Numbered from the stretch's first letter, positions 1 through 8,529 are shown. The stretch is DNA of 64,000 nucleotides from Acidimicrobiaceae bacterium (GCA_003151955.1 PLZB01000081.1:29273-93272), one strand, 5' to 3'. Notes: generated by a model not told the origin, from the sequence alone. Program-made: numbers and translations.

Positions 1-95
1 TTTGGGAATGGACCTGCGTCGTTCCTTCGAAGTCCCTCATTGACTGGCGCTCCACCGGGCTTGGCTGACTGGCGGAGTTAGAGCGGGTCCATGCC

Positions 96-608
96 TTGGT
101 GACCGGTTCCGCTTCCCGACAACGATGGGGAACGACCCAGCTGAACCGCAGCCTCTTCATCGCTCTCGTCGCTCAGTTCCAGGGCTTCTGTCGGGAACTG
201 CACGACGCCGCCGTGGAGGTCCACGTGGGGGAGGCAGTTCCCGGCCAGAAGCCGCTTCTCCGGGCCCTCCTCAAGCAGGGCCGCAAGCTGGACATCCAGA
301 ACCCGAGGGCAGCCCCGCTCGGTGCCGACTTCGGCCGCCTGGGCTTCAGATTCATCGACGAATTGAAGGCTCGCGGTCCCGAAGCCGAGAGACGGCTCAG
401 GGAACTCGACCTCTTGATCGACTACCGCAACGCCATCGGCCACGGAGACGAAGCCAAAATCGCTGCCGTCGAGAAGGGCACCGACGTCAGATCGACAAAG
501 CGCTCCTTCCAACACCACCGTGCGATCCTGAACCACCTCGCTGGTAGCATGGATGAGCTGGTCGCATCCCGAATGGCGGATCTTCTCGGGATTGCACGAC
601 CGTGGTGA
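96..608 (+). CDS. HEPN-domain protein, possible RNase/toxin
   Basis: About 170 residues, mostly helical in composition. The C-terminal half contains RNAIGH (Arg-x4-His), the signature of HEPN domains, many of which are RNases in toxin-antitoxin or abortive infection systems. A conserved-looking stretch before it reads QLNRSLFIALVAQFQGFCR. The first start in this frame is TTG at 96 (GTG at 99). The reading frame stays open back to 69, after a TGA at 66-68, and the residues just upstream look protein-like, so the N-terminus may be truncated or frameshifted. The small gene at 620 follows after 11 bases. Third-position GC looks lower than in the rest of the window, which hints at acquisition. The HEPN call rests on the motif; the toxin role is inference. 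Confidence 0.6.
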   Translation: MVTGSASRQRWGTTQLNRSLFIALVAQFQGFCRELHDAAVEVHVGEAVPGQKPLLRALLKQGRKLDIQNPRAAPLGADFGRLGFRFIDELKARGPEAERRLRELDLLIDYRNAIGHGDEAKIAAVEKGTDVRSTKRSFQHHRAILNHLAGSMDELVASRMADLLGIARPW

Positions 609-612
609 GGAG
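607..612 (+). promoter_or_regulatory. Ribosome binding site fixing the start at 620
   Basis: GAGGAG overlaps the HEPN stop codon and lies 7 bases before ATG 620. It supports translational coupling of the two genes and favours ATG 620 over GTG 602. Confidence 0.5.
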
Positions 613-619
613 TGCGGAA

Positions 620-829
620 ATGAGCCCTACGTTCGAATTCGGGGAGACGGTCGTCGTTCCCTGGTGCAACGACGAAGTTCTGGCAACTGTGACTGAGATC
701 TACGGACACGCACCGGACCTCATGATCATCGTGACCCTCTCGCCCGAGCTGAGCGGCTTCATCGTGGACGAGCCCACCACACTCGCAGTTCGGTTGGCTT
801 CCGTCCGCCGACCCGGAGTCGCGGCCTGA
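620..829 (+). CDS. Small protein downstream of the HEPN gene
   Basis: 69 residues starting at ATG 620. The start is chosen because GAGGAG at 607-612 sits 7 bases upstream; a GTG at 602 in the same frame would overlap the HEPN stop. The N-terminal part (FEFGETVVVPWCNDEVLATV) looks like a small beta-barrel or SH3-like fold, but no family is recognised. There is no nucleotidyltransferase signature, so it is not a MNT-type antitoxin. Its position makes it a candidate partner or antidote of the HEPN protein. That is inference from adjacency only. Confidence 0.5.
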   Translation: MSPTFEFGETVVVPWCNDEVLATVTEIYGHAPDLMIIVTLSPELSGFIVDEPTTLAVRLASVRRPGVAA

Positions 830-852
830 CTCTGCGGGTCGGACCCATCCGT

Positions 853-866
853 GATTCCGCGGAATC
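853..866. terminator. Perfect palindrome between convergent genes
   Basis: GATTCCGCGGAATC is a 14-base perfect palindrome lying between the stops of two convergent genes (829 and 873). It has no T tract and no loop. It may act as a weak bidirectional terminator or be a protein-binding site. Confidence 0.3.
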
Positions 867-872
867 GGCGAA

Positions 873-2420
873 TCAGGCCGGCCGGGCCGCGTAGGGATCG
901 GCGTCGACCCGGAATCCCCAGCCGGGGCGGTCCGGGGGGGCTGTGGCGAGCATGATGCGGTCCCGGCCGGCCGCCTTGGCCCCGTAGAGGGCGGTGTCGG
1001 CGGCCCGGAGGACGGCGTCGACCCGGTCGTGGCCTTCGCTGGAGGCGAGTCCGACGGAGCAGGTGAGGGGCCGTCGGGTGGGAAGGGCGCGGGCCTGGGC
1101 CTGGACCTCCCCCATCCAGCGGGTGGCCTCCTCGAGGTTGGTGTCGGGGAGGACGACGCAGAACTCCTCGCCGCCGTAGCGGGCTACCAGGTCGGTCTCC
1201 CGGGCCCGGGCCCGCAGCAGCCGGCCCAGTTCGATGAGGGCGACGTCCCCGAGCTGGTGGCCGAAGGTGTCGTTGTAGTCCTTGAAGAGGTCGAGGTCGA
1301 TCATGGCCAGGGTGAAGGGACGGTCCCGGAGCCTGGCCTCGGAGAGCTCGGCCTCGAGGCGGGCCGTGAGGGTCCGGCGGTTGGCCAGACCGGTCAGGCC
1401 GTCGGTGCTGCCCAGGAGGTCGAGCCGGTCCAGGAAATCCTGGTGCTGGACGAGGAGACCGAGGACGGCGGCCAGCCGGTTCACGGAGAACCGGTAGGCC
1501 GTCTCGGAGTACCAGCCCGGCTTGCCCCGGTTGAGGACGAGGACCACGACCTGCTGGCTGGTGCCCACGGAGAAGATGGTGGTGGTGTCGGCCCCGATGG
1601 TGAAGCCCGTCACGGTCCGTCCCTGGCCGCCCTGGACGGAGACGGCGCCGGGTGGGATTGGGGTGGCCGGGACGGACCCACCCCGGGGGCAGGAGGCGAT
1701 CAGCTCCATCCGGGTGGCGTCCCCCCAGTAGGCGTCGACCCGGCGGACGTCGGCCTGGGCGGCCACCAGGGGGAGGAACTGGGCCAGGGCCTCGTCGAAG
1801 CCGGCGGCCCGGAGGACCACGTCGGTGGTCTCGGCCAGCCGGAGGAACATGTGGTACACCCGGAGGAGGGTGACCTGGAGCATGTGGACCATGACGCCGC
1901 CGGCCAGGGCGGCGACGCCGCAGCTGATCAGGAGGATCGGGAGCGAGTCGGTGGGGACCCCTGCGGCCAGGGCCGTCCCGACCAGCATGCCCATGGTGGC
2001 CAGCCAGACGACGGCCAGGAAGGCGCCGTTGCCGACCACGGCGGCGATGAGGACGGGGAGGAGGATGAGGGCGTAGAAGTAGCTGTGGGTGCCCACCCCG
2101 ACGTAGTTGGCCAGGCCGGTGGCCACCACGGCGGCCAGGACCTGGGCCAGGGTCTTGGCCGGGGGGGCGGGACGGAACTCCGAGCCGATGAGCCCCCGGA
2201 GATCGCTGACCATGACCACGGCCTCGACCAGGGCGATCGCCGCGATGAACCAGAAGACGGTCCAGCGGATGGCCGGATGGGGCAGGAGGACCGTGAGGAG
2301 GGGAAAGGCGCAGCCGGCGAATCCGAAGCCGATGATGATCGTCGCCACCTTGGCCACGTCGGGGTCGACGACCGACCCGTAGCCGGGGACCCACCACCGC
2401 CCACCTGTCCCCTGCACCAT
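873..2420 (-). CDS. Membrane-bound diguanylate cyclase (GGDEF)
   Basis: 515 residues. The first ~200 are hydrophobic, with about six membrane segments. A soluble sensor-like region of ~130 residues follows, then a C-terminal GGDEF domain that makes cyclic di-GMP from two GTP. The active-site motif is intact as GGEEF. RETD lies five residues before it, the position of the RxxD inhibitory I-site, so product feedback is expected. The metal-binding [11 protein letters not shown] motif is also present. No EAL domain is attached. It ends 44 bases from the convergent small gene. The start is ATG 2420 with CAGGA just upstream. A second, unrelated-topology GGDEF gene lies near 61 kb. Confidence 0.9.
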   Translation of the reverse strand: MVQGTGGRWWVPGYGSVVDPDVAKVATIIIGFGFAGCAFPLLTVLLPHPAIRWTVFWFIAAIALVEAVVMVSDLRGLIGSEFRPAPPAKTLAQVLAAVVATGLANYVGVGTHSYFYALILLPVLIAAVVGNGAFLAVVWLATMGMLVGTALAAGVPTDSLPILLISCGVAALAGGVMVHMLQVTLLRVYHMFLRLAETTDVVLRAAGFDEALAQFLPLVAAQADVRRVDAYWGDATRMELIASCPRGGSVPATPIPPGAVSVQGGQGRTVTGFTIGADTTTIFSVGTSQQVVVLVLNRGKPGWYSETAYRFSVNRLAAVLGLLVQHQDFLDRLDLLGSTDGLTGLANRRTLTARLEAELSEARLRDRPFTLAMIDLDLFKDYNDTFGHQLGDVALIELGRLLRARARETDLVARYGGEEFCVVLPDTNLEEATRWMGEVQAQARALPTRRPLTCSVGLASSEGHDRVDAVLRAADTALYGAKAAGRDRIMLATAPPDRPGWGFRVDADPYAARPA

Positions 2421-2596
2421 CGTCCTGCCCCCCCGGCAAACCCGTGGATTGATCTTCTTTTGTTTTCGGTTTCGGGACGGGTCTTCTTGAGTGCCAGACC
2501 CGCCAGATCCTCCTCCCGGCCACGAAGAGCGAGGATCCGGGCCGGTAGGGCAGCTGAGCGTGGCCGTCGTGGGACCGGCCCGGGGAAAGAGGACCC

Positions 2597-3305
2597 GCGG
2601 TAGCCCGAGAAAAAGGGCCGGTGCCGACCCCCCTCACCGGGGCGGAGCGCGTAGATCTGCGCCTCGCAGACGGCATCGGGAGTGACCGATCCCGGATGGC
2701 AGACGACCTGGCCCCGCTCGAGGTCCTCCCGCCTGATCCCCCGGAGGAGGAGGGCGGCATTGTCCCCGGCCATGGCCTGGTCGGCATCCTTGTGGAAGCA
2801 CTGGATGCTCGTGACGACCGTGGCCCGTGTCGGAGCGTGTCCGACGATCCCGACGGGCTGGCCAACGCCGAGCACCCCCCTGCTCCACCTCTCCGGTGAC
2901 GACGGTTCCCCGGCCGGTGCCGGTCGAGGATCCGGACGGGATCGGGGACGAAGTCCTCGAGGCGTCGAGGAGCCCGACGATGGAAGCCACCCACCGGGGG
3001 TCCCCGGCCAGGGTGCCGGCGACCGAGACCGCGACGGCCGGGACATCTCCCCTCCAGTAGCCGTACTGGGAGAGGAGCTCGCGAACCTCGAGCTCGAGGC
3101 ACCGGTGATCATGTTCTTCACGTGGTCGGCGTGGCCCGGCATGTCGACGTGGGCGTAGTGACGGCGGGCCGTCTCGTACTCCACGTGGGAGACCTTGATG
3201 GTGATCCCCCGCCTGATCTTCCTCCGGGGCCCGGTCGATCCCGTCGAAGGCCACGAAGGCCGTCGGCCCCTGGTCCAAGAGGACCTTGGTGATGGCCGCC
3301 GTCAT
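2597..3305 (-). pseudogene. tuf: Degraded elongation factor Tu (tuf) copy
   Basis: EF-Tu fragments appear in order but in different frames. [11 protein letters not shown] and [13 protein letters not shown] lie near 3305-3220. Then come [15 protein letters not shown] and [20 protein letters not shown] (the G3 switch II region). [14 protein letters not shown] follows directly, so about 60-70 residues including the NKxD guanine-specificity motif are deleted. [14 protein letters not shown] and [20 protein letters not shown] with [14 protein letters not shown] (domain 2) end at [12 protein letters not shown] near 2600. The P-loop and domain 3 are missing. At least two frameshifts plus deletions make it non-functional. 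A working tuf must lie elsewhere. Confidence 0.85.
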
Positions 3306-3693
3306 AGTCGTGCTCCTGCTTCGTGAGCACAGGCGCGGAAAGGTAGAGGTTCTGTTCAGTGGGGGCGTCCCGACGCATGACGCGTCGGGACCGTGGAATC
3401 TGGAACCCCCGGCCGCCGGGGCGGCCGGATACCGGTCGACCCTTCCCCTCTGGGCTCAGTGACGAGGAAGGGTCAACGTTCGGCGCCGGCCGCCTGGAAG
3501 GCGACGAGGGCCCCGCCCTGGCGCGCGCCGACGAGGGAGACGAGGTCCCTCGGGCACGGCGCGTCTCGGGCGTTCATGAACACGTGTCCCAGTGTTCGGA
3601 TCGACGGACCGCAGTCAAGGGTCATAAATCCGGGAGATCGGTGTCGTGTGACCGGCCGGCTGGCGGGTCCCCTGGTGCAAGGAGGACGATTCT
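3306..3693. other. Non-coding region with two hairpins upstream of the sigma factor
   Basis: No convincing gene is seen. Two inverted repeats stand out. GTCCCGACGC at 3367-3376 pairs with 3382-3391 across a 5-base loop (10 bp). GACCCTTCC at 3438-3446 pairs with 3466-3474 (9 bp). Either could lie in an untranslated leader or be a binding site upstream of the sigma-factor gene. Confidence 0.35.
3679..3685 (+). promoter_or_regulatory. Perfect Shine-Dalgarno in front of the sigma-factor gene
   Basis: AAGGAGG lies 8 bases before GTG 3694, but that GTG is in a different frame from the sigma-factor coding sequence, which points to a one-base insertion downstream (see findings). Confidence 0.5.
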
Positions 3694-3718
3694 GTGGTCG
3701 CCACGACGAGGGAGCAGG

Positions 3719-4180
3719 TTGGACGGGACCGGGGAAGAGGGGGAGTTCGAGGAGTTCGTGGCATCGGTCGAGCCCCGGCTCCGACGGGCCCTGATCGCCT
3801 GCTTCGGACCGGAGCGGGGCCGGGAAGCGACGGCGGACGCCCTGGGCTGGGCCTGGGAGCACCGGGACCGGATCAGCGCCTGGGGGGATCCGGTCGCCTA
3901 CCTCTTCCGGGTGGGCCAGAGCCGGTCCCGGGGCCGGAAGGTCCGGCCGGTCTTCGAACGGCCTGCTACCGAGGAGCCCTGGGTGGAGCCGAAGCTGGCG
4001 GCCGCCCTGGCGGGACTCCCCGAGCGGCAACGGCTGGCCGTCTTCCTCGTCTTCGGGGCGGGGTGGACCCAGGTGGAGGCGGCCGAGGTCATGGGGGTCC
4101 GGCCCTCGACGGTCCAGCAACATGTTGAACGGGGCCTGGCCAAGCTCCGGGCCGTCATCGGGGAGGAGGACGGACGGTGA
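3719..4180 (+). CDS. Sigma-70 family (ECF-like) RNA polymerase sigma factor
   Basis: A region 2-like segment (EFEEFVASVEPRLRRALIAC onward) is followed by a clear region 4 helix-turn-helix: LPERQRLAVFLVFGAGWTQ, then VMGVRPSTVQQHVERGLAKL. The latter is typical of sigma-70 region 4 type 2, which reads the -35 element. In the open frame the best start is TTG 3719 (153 residues). The strong AAGGAGG/GTG 3694 signal upstream lies in another frame; deleting one T at 3719-3720 would join them into a protein starting VATTREQVDGTGEE. The stop overlaps the next gene by 4 bases (GTGA), so the two are translationally coupled. The next product may be its membrane-bound partner. Confidence 0.75.
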   Translation: MDGTGEEGEFEEFVASVEPRLRRALIACFGPERGREATADALGWAWEHRDRISAWGDPVAYLFRVGQSRSRGRKVRPVFERPATEEPWVEPKLAAALAGLPERQRLAVFLVFGAGWTQVEAAEVMGVRPSTVQQHVERGLAKLRAVIGEEDGR

Positions 4181-6084
4181 CCGCTAACGGGGACGAAGTC
4201 CTCCGGCGAGAGCTCCGGAGGATGCTCGACGAGACGACGGTTCCGGTGGGGGCGGCCGAGGCCAGGAGCCGGGGAGCCGCCGGTCCCGGGCCCCGGTCGT
4301 CCCGGAACCTCGGGATGCTCGTCGGGTCGGCCGCCCTGGTGGTGGCTCTCGTCGCCACCGTCGCCGTCCTCGGCCCCGGACGCAACAGCGGCGGGAGGAG
4401 CTCCAAACTGGCCACCAACGTCCCCTGCGGTCTGGCCCTCCAGCCGGTCCCGGTCCTGGCCCTGACCCGGTCCGGCGACCTCGACGCCCTCGATCCGTCG
4501 TCCCTCTCGGTGGAGGCGACTCTGGCCGGCCCGGTCCGGCCCGACCTCGGGGTGGCCGTCCGTCCCGAACTCGACCTCGCCTATGTCACCGGCACCGGAC
4601 CCGACGGGGGGCCCGCCCTCTATGGGATCTCCCTCACCGACTGCCGAGCCGGACCGGTCCTGGTCGAGGCGGACGCCGAACTCCCCTCGGTCAGCCCCGA
4701 CGGGGGGTTCCTCGGGTACGTCACCCTCGACGCCCGGGGACGGCAGAGCGGTGTCGCCGTCGTCCCCCTCGACGGCGACGGGATGCCAACGGGCCCGGTC
4801 AGGGACTACCCGGCCGCTTCGACGCCCCCGCCGTTGCCCGTCACCGGCCTGGCCGTCGGCCGCCAGGACGCCGGCCTGGCCGTCTGGGGCGGCTTCGTCG
4901 ACAGCTACCTGGGGTCAACCCGACCCACGGTCGGGACCCTCGACCCGGCCACGGCCACATCCCTGACCGCGCTGACCGCCGCCTTCGACGGGGAAGGGAT
5001 CTCAGTCTTCCCGACGACGACAATCCCGGGGGGGACGACCACCGCCCCCGGCAACTGGCAGACGGCCCCCCTCTACCTCCCGGCCGGCGAGCTCCTGGTC
5101 GGCACCCAGGGCGAGAACATCGAAATGCCGTTCACTGATCCGAACGGCTCCGGCGGCGGGATCATGGGGATCGTGACCGACACGGGACCGGTCGTCTCGG
5201 TGGCAGCCGGACCCGGGGGCTCGGTCGCCTTCGTCGGGACGGACGGCCGGCTGACCGAAGCCGTCGACGTCGTCGACCTGCCCTTCGGGCCGGGAATCAG
5301 TGGCATCCCCCCGGCTCCGGCTCCGACCGAGGTCACCACGGCCGGCCCGTTCACGGCGGTGGCGTGGACGGAGGGGGCCGCCGCCAAGGACACCCCCCTC
5401 CCGGCGGTCTACCCCGCCATGGTGACCGTCCCGAATCTGGTCGGGTTGACGGAGCCGGCGGCCGCCGCCGAGATGGCCACCCTGGGCCGCCCGGTCTACG
5501 TGGCCCGGACCGTCGTCGACGGGACCGTCCCGGTGGGAACGGTGGTGGCCCAGGACCCGGCCGCAGGGGACGGCATCTGCCAGTGCACCGTGAACCTGAC
5601 CGTCGCCACCGGGGGCCCAGCCCCGCCGACGACGACCGCACCGGCGGCGCCATGCCCGACGGAGTGGAACCAGCTGAACGGCACCCCGCCGCTGAACCCG
5701 GCCCCGGCCCGGCCCGGTCTGGCCGGCACCGAGGTGCCGGACTCGCCGGACCCGCCGGACACAGTCACAGTCTGCCGGTACGCGGGGTCGAACCAGTCGG
5801 TGCCGGTGGGAACCCTGGAGACATCCCACGTGGTGACCGGGTCGGATCTGACCGGTTTCGTGACGGCGATGGACGGGCTCCCGGTTCCGGCCCCGGGGCC
5901 GTACTACTGTCCGGCCGATTGGGACGCCGTCGACCTCCTCATCTTCGGATACGCCAGTGGTCCGACGGTCACCGCCTCGGTCGACACCGGGGGCTGCGCA
6001 CCGGCCACGAACGGGTCCCGGACCGTGTTCGCCGGGGCCGTCGAGACGACGCTCCAGGGGTGGGTGGGGAAGGACCAGGAGTAG
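4177..6084 (+). CDS. Membrane protein with PASTA domain, possible anti-sigma partner
   Basis: 635 residues. A short cytoplasmic N-terminus (~40 residues) is followed by one membrane segment (LVGSAALVVALVATVAVLG, about 45-66) and a large outside region. The middle part looks propeller-like. A PASTA domain follows (about 415-480, VPNLVGLTEPAAAAEMATLG). After a Pro/Thr linker comes a C-terminal ~150-residue module with scattered cysteines. The gene overlaps the sigma-factor stop by GTGA. That arrangement is usual for ECF sigma and anti-sigma pairs, but no zinc-binding anti-sigma motif is visible in the short N-terminus. An anti-sigma role is therefore inference from position and topology. Confidence 0.65.
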   Translation: MTANGDEVLRRELRRMLDETTVPVGAAEARSRGAAGPGPRSSRNLGMLVGSAALVVALVATVAVLGPGRNSGGRSSKLATNVPCGLALQPVPVLALTRSGDLDALDPSSLSVEATLAGPVRPDLGVAVRPELDLAYVTGTGPDGGPALYGISLTDCRAGPVLVEADAELPSVSPDGGFLGYVTLDARGRQSGVAVVPLDGDGMPTGPVRDYPAASTPPPLPVTGLAVGRQDAGLAVWGGFVDSYLGSTRPTVGTLDPATATSLTALTAAFDGEGISVFPTTTIPGGTTTAPGNWQTAPLYLPAGELLVGTQGENIEMPFTDPNGSGGGIMGIVTDTGPVVSVAAGPGGSVAFVGTDGRLTEAVDVVDLPFGPGISGIPPAPAPTEVTTAGPFTAVAWTEGAAAKDTPLPAVYPAMVTVPNLVGLTEPAAAAEMATLGRPVYVARTVVDGTVPVGTVVAQDPAAGDGICQCTVNLTVATGGPAPPTTTAPAAPCPTEWNQLNGTPPLNPAPARPGLAGTEVPDSPDPPDTVTVCRYAGSNQSVPVGTLETSHVVTGSDLTGFVTAMDGLPVPAPGPYYCPADWDAVDLLIFGYASGPTVTASVDTGGCAPATNGSRTVFAGAVETTLQGWVGKDQE

Positions 6085-6109
6085 GCCCGCCCCCTGGGCT
6101 CGACGTCGT

Positions 6110-6440
6110 CAGCCTGAGGGGTCGGGGGCGGTCAGGAACGACGCCTGGCAGAAGATGCAGTAGGTGCCGGCCACAGACGGGGGCCCCGCAAATTGGGGCA
6201 GTGCTGAGGCGGGAGGGACCGCTCGGCGGGAGCTCGGGCTTGAGGGAGGAGGTCACCGGGTCGACGACCTGGTGCCGCTGCCGGCGGGCCCGGAGGAGGG
6301 GCCTCAGAAGGGGGGAACAGACCATGCCGACCATGACGACGACCTAGACGGCGATGGCGTAGCCGCCGCCCCAGCCGACGGTGACCAGGTTGCTCCGGAT
6401 CAGGCCGCCCGCCCCGACGATCATGGGAATTGTCATCATG
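6110..6440 (-). pseudogene. Decayed small membrane / zinc-ribbon gene
   Basis: From ATG 6440 the frame reads MMTIPMIVGAGGLIRSNL and GGGYAIAV, then hits TAG (6344-6346), then continues as VVVMVGMVCSPLLRPLLRAR. Near 6110-6200, CGAPV and GTYCIFCQASF lie in different frames, as if a C-terminal zinc ribbon had been broken. The pieces suggest one ancestral protein with membrane helices and a zinc ribbon, now carrying a stop and frameshifts. The rest of 6085-6549 holds nothing recognisable. Confidence 0.4.
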
Positions 6441-6549
6441 AAGCCCCCCGATGCACGGGCCGAATTGTAGCCGGGGACACCCGGGTCAGGACCAGGTATC
6501 CCCGGCGGACTCGTCGTCGTCGGACGCCCCGACGAGGATCGGGCACCCC

Positions 6550-7026
6550 CTACCGGAAGACCATGCAGGAGGTGGTCCCGGTGGCGTAGAGGCGGCCGGT
6601 GTCGTCGGTGACCCTGCCCTCGGCGGTGGCGAGGCGTCCTCCGAGGTGGAGGACCCGGCCCTCGGCCACCAGGGTCCGGCCGTCGAGGGGGGCGGCCCGG
6701 AGGTAGCTGACGGAGAGGTCGACGGTGGTCGAAACGGCCCCGGGGGGGAGGGAGGAGTGGACGGCGCAGGCCATGGCCGAATCGAGCAAGGTGGCGGTGA
6801 TCCCCCCGTGGAGGGTCCCCTGGGGGTTCCCGAAGTCGGGGCGGGTCTCGAGGGCGAAACGGACCATCCCCTCCTCGACGTCGACGATCCGCATCCCGAG
6901 GAGACCGGAGACCCCGACGGCGGTGGGGCCCCGGTCCATGAAGGAGCGGATGACCTCGAGGCCTGAGAGCACCCCCGCCGACCGCTCCCCCGCCTCCGGC
7001 TCCGACATGACCTCAGTGAGTTCCAT
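6550..7026 (-). CDS. PaaI-family hotdog thioesterase
   Basis: 158 residues, the usual size for a hotdog-fold acyl-CoA thioesterase of the PaaI/YbgC superfamily. The signature GNPQGTLHGGITATLLDSAMA region holds the HGG motif and the catalytic Asp/Ser-type positions. It probably hydrolyses an acyl- or aryl-CoA thioester; the substrate cannot be told. The start is ATG 7026, fixed by a TAGGGT -10 box ending 6 bases upstream, which would give a leaderless mRNA. The gene is divergent from the HxlR regulator at 7080, which may control it. Confidence 0.85.
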   Translation of the reverse strand: MELTEVMSEPEAGERSAGVLSGLEVIRSFMDRGPTAVGVSGLLGMRIVDVEEGMVRFALETRPDFGNPQGTLHGGITATLLDSAMACAVHSSLPPGAVSTTVDLSVSYLRAAPLDGRTLVAEGRVLHLGGRLATAEGRVTDDTGRLYATGTTSCMVFR

Positions 7027-7032
7027 TTCGTT

Positions 7033-7038
7033 ACCCTA
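7033..7038 (-). promoter_or_regulatory. -10 box of the thioesterase gene (leaderless)
   Basis: TAGGGT on the minus strand, exactly 6 bases before ATG 7026, so transcription should begin at or next to the start codon. Confidence 0.6.
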
Positions 7039-7067
7039 TGTCAGTTCCGTTTCAGAATGCAAGGTTG

Positions 7068-7073
7068 TAGGGT
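7068..7073 (+). promoter_or_regulatory. -10 box of the HxlR gene (leaderless)
   Basis: TAGGGT on the plus strand, exactly 6 bases before ATG 7080. It mirrors the divergent thioesterase promoter 30 bases away. Confidence 0.6.
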
Positions 7074-7079
7074 GGGGGG

Positions 7080-7535
7080 ATGCGATGGAGCGAGATCGGT
7101 GGCCAGGACTGCTCGGTGGCCCGGACCCTGTCGGTGGTGGGCGAGCGCTGGACGATGCTGATCCTCCGGGAGTCCTTCCGGGGGACGAGGCGGTTCGAGG
7201 ACTTCCAGGAGCGGACGGGGGCGGCCCGGCCGGTGCTGTCCGAGCGGCTCCGGTCGCTCTGCGACGACGGCGTCCTCGAGCGCCGGCCCTACTCGAACCA
7301 TCCCGACCGGTTCGAGTACCGGCTGACGGCGAAGGGACTCGACCTCTACCCGGTCATCGTCTCCCTCCTGCGGTGGGGGGACCGGTGGATGGACGAGGGG
7401 AACGGGCCACCGATGGTCCTCCGGCACCGGGACTGTGGGGCCGTCATGGTCCCGGAGCTGGCCTGCCCCGCCTGCGGGGCGGCGGTCGGGGCCCGGGACG
7501 TCGAGGTCGTCACCTCGGCTCCGGCAGTGGCCTGA
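7080..7535 (+). CDS. HxlR-family transcriptional regulator
   Basis: 151 residues. The winged-helix domain (~1-105) has the HxlR hallmarks: an N-terminal CSVARTLSVVGERWTMLILR (one early Cys and the GxRWT stretch), FRGTRRFEDFQ and LSERLRSLCDDGVLERRPY. The C-terminus adds a short zinc-ribbon-like segment (HRDCG then CPACG) seen in many actinobacterial members. The start ATG 7080 is set by the -10 box 6 bases upstream. The gene is divergent from the thioesterase and overlaps the next gene by one base (TGATG). It likely represses itself and/or the divergent gene, possibly through a redox or small-molecule signal (inference). Confidence 0.85.
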   Translation: MRWSEIGGQDCSVARTLSVVGERWTMLILRESFRGTRRFEDFQERTGAARPVLSERLRSLCDDGVLERRPYSNHPDRFEYRLTAKGLDLYPVIVSLLRWGDRWMDEGNGPPMVLRHRDCGAVMVPELACPACGAAVGARDVEVVTSAPAVA

Positions 7536-8392
7536 TGGACGGCCCCCGGACGGCCCGCCGGATGTGGCGGCTCCTCGAGCCGGTCCACGCCGTGACCTAC
7601 TTCGCACCGGAGTCCGTCGAGGCTCTGAAGGCAGTGGGGTTGAAGGGGTTCTGGATGGCCTACTTCGCGGGGCGGTCGGCCCCCATGGGTCGGGTCGGGG
7701 CCGCCACCGTCTCGGCCAGCTTCTACAACTTCGCCCCCTTCCTCGTGGACCGGGCCATCCCCGACGCCTGGGGGTTCGCCGAGCCGGCCGAGGTCCTCGG
7801 GGCCCGGCTGGCCGGGGTCGACCTGGCCCTCCGGCGGCTCCTCGGACCCCTGGCCGACGGGCCCGAGGTGGCCGAGGCGGCCGAGCTGGCCTGGGAGGCC
7901 TCCCGGTCGGCGGTCTGCGACGGCCGGGTCCTGGCCGCCGCCAATCAGGCCCTCCCCCGCCCCGACGACCCCCTCCTGGCCCTCTGGCAGGCGGCCACCA
8001 CCCTCCGGGAGCACCGGGGGGACGGCCATCTGACCAGCCTCGTGAACGCCGGCCTCGACGGCCGCCAGGCCCACGTCACCCTGGTGGCCTCGGGGGCCAT
8101 CCCCCGGACCACCCTCCAGGCCGCCCGGGGCTGGACCGACGGGGAGTGGGCCGAGGCCGAGGAGGCCCTCATCGAGCGGGGCTGGCTCGACGGGGACGGG
8201 GCCTTCACCCCGACCGGATCCGAGGCCCGGGCCACCGTCGAGGCCGACACCGACCGGCTGGCCGCCGGACCCTGGGAGGCCCTGGGAGAAGCGGCCTGCG
8301 ACCGGCTGGCCGCCCTGGCCCGCCCCCTGACACTCGCCATCTCGGGGGCCATCCCCTTCCCCAACCCGATCGGGCTGGCCCCCACGGAGTAG
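7535..8392 (+). CDS. SCO6745-family protein of unknown function
   Basis: 285 residues. It resembles the actinobacterial family named after SCO6745: an N-terminal RRMWRLLEPVHAVTYFAPE segment, an Ala/Glu-rich helical middle, and a C-terminal winged-helix-like region (WTDGEWAEAEEALIERGWLD). The biochemical function of the family is not known to me. ATG 7535 shares one base with the HxlR stop, so the two are co-translated, which suggests a link with that regulator. There is no signal peptide or membrane segment. Confidence 0.7.
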   Translation: MDGPRTARRMWRLLEPVHAVTYFAPESVEALKAVGLKGFWMAYFAGRSAPMGRVGAATVSASFYNFAPFLVDRAIPDAWGFAEPAEVLGARLAGVDLALRRLLGPLADGPEVAEAAELAWEASRSAVCDGRVLAAANQALPRPDDPLLALWQAATTLREHRGDGHLTSLVNAGLDGRQAHVTLVASGAIPRTTLQAARGWTDGEWAEAEEALIERGWLDGDGAFTPTGSEARATVEADTDRLAAGPWEALGEAACDRLAALARPLTLAISGAIPFPNPIGLAPTE

Positions 8393-8529
8393 CTCCGGGC
8401 CGGTTGACCCCGGCGCTAGGCCCGACGGGGGTCGGAGATCTGGGTTCGGGGCCACCCTCGTCTCGGGAGCAGAGACGGCGCTTCCCGAATATCGTGGCGC
8501 CCGACCAGCCACGACAAGGGAGGGGCCTC

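Noticed and set aside
1029..2603. Long plus-strand frame opposite the GGDEF gene
   Set aside because: Antisense shadow; the composition is repetitive Gly/Asp/Glu and the minus strand gives a clear diguanylate cyclase.
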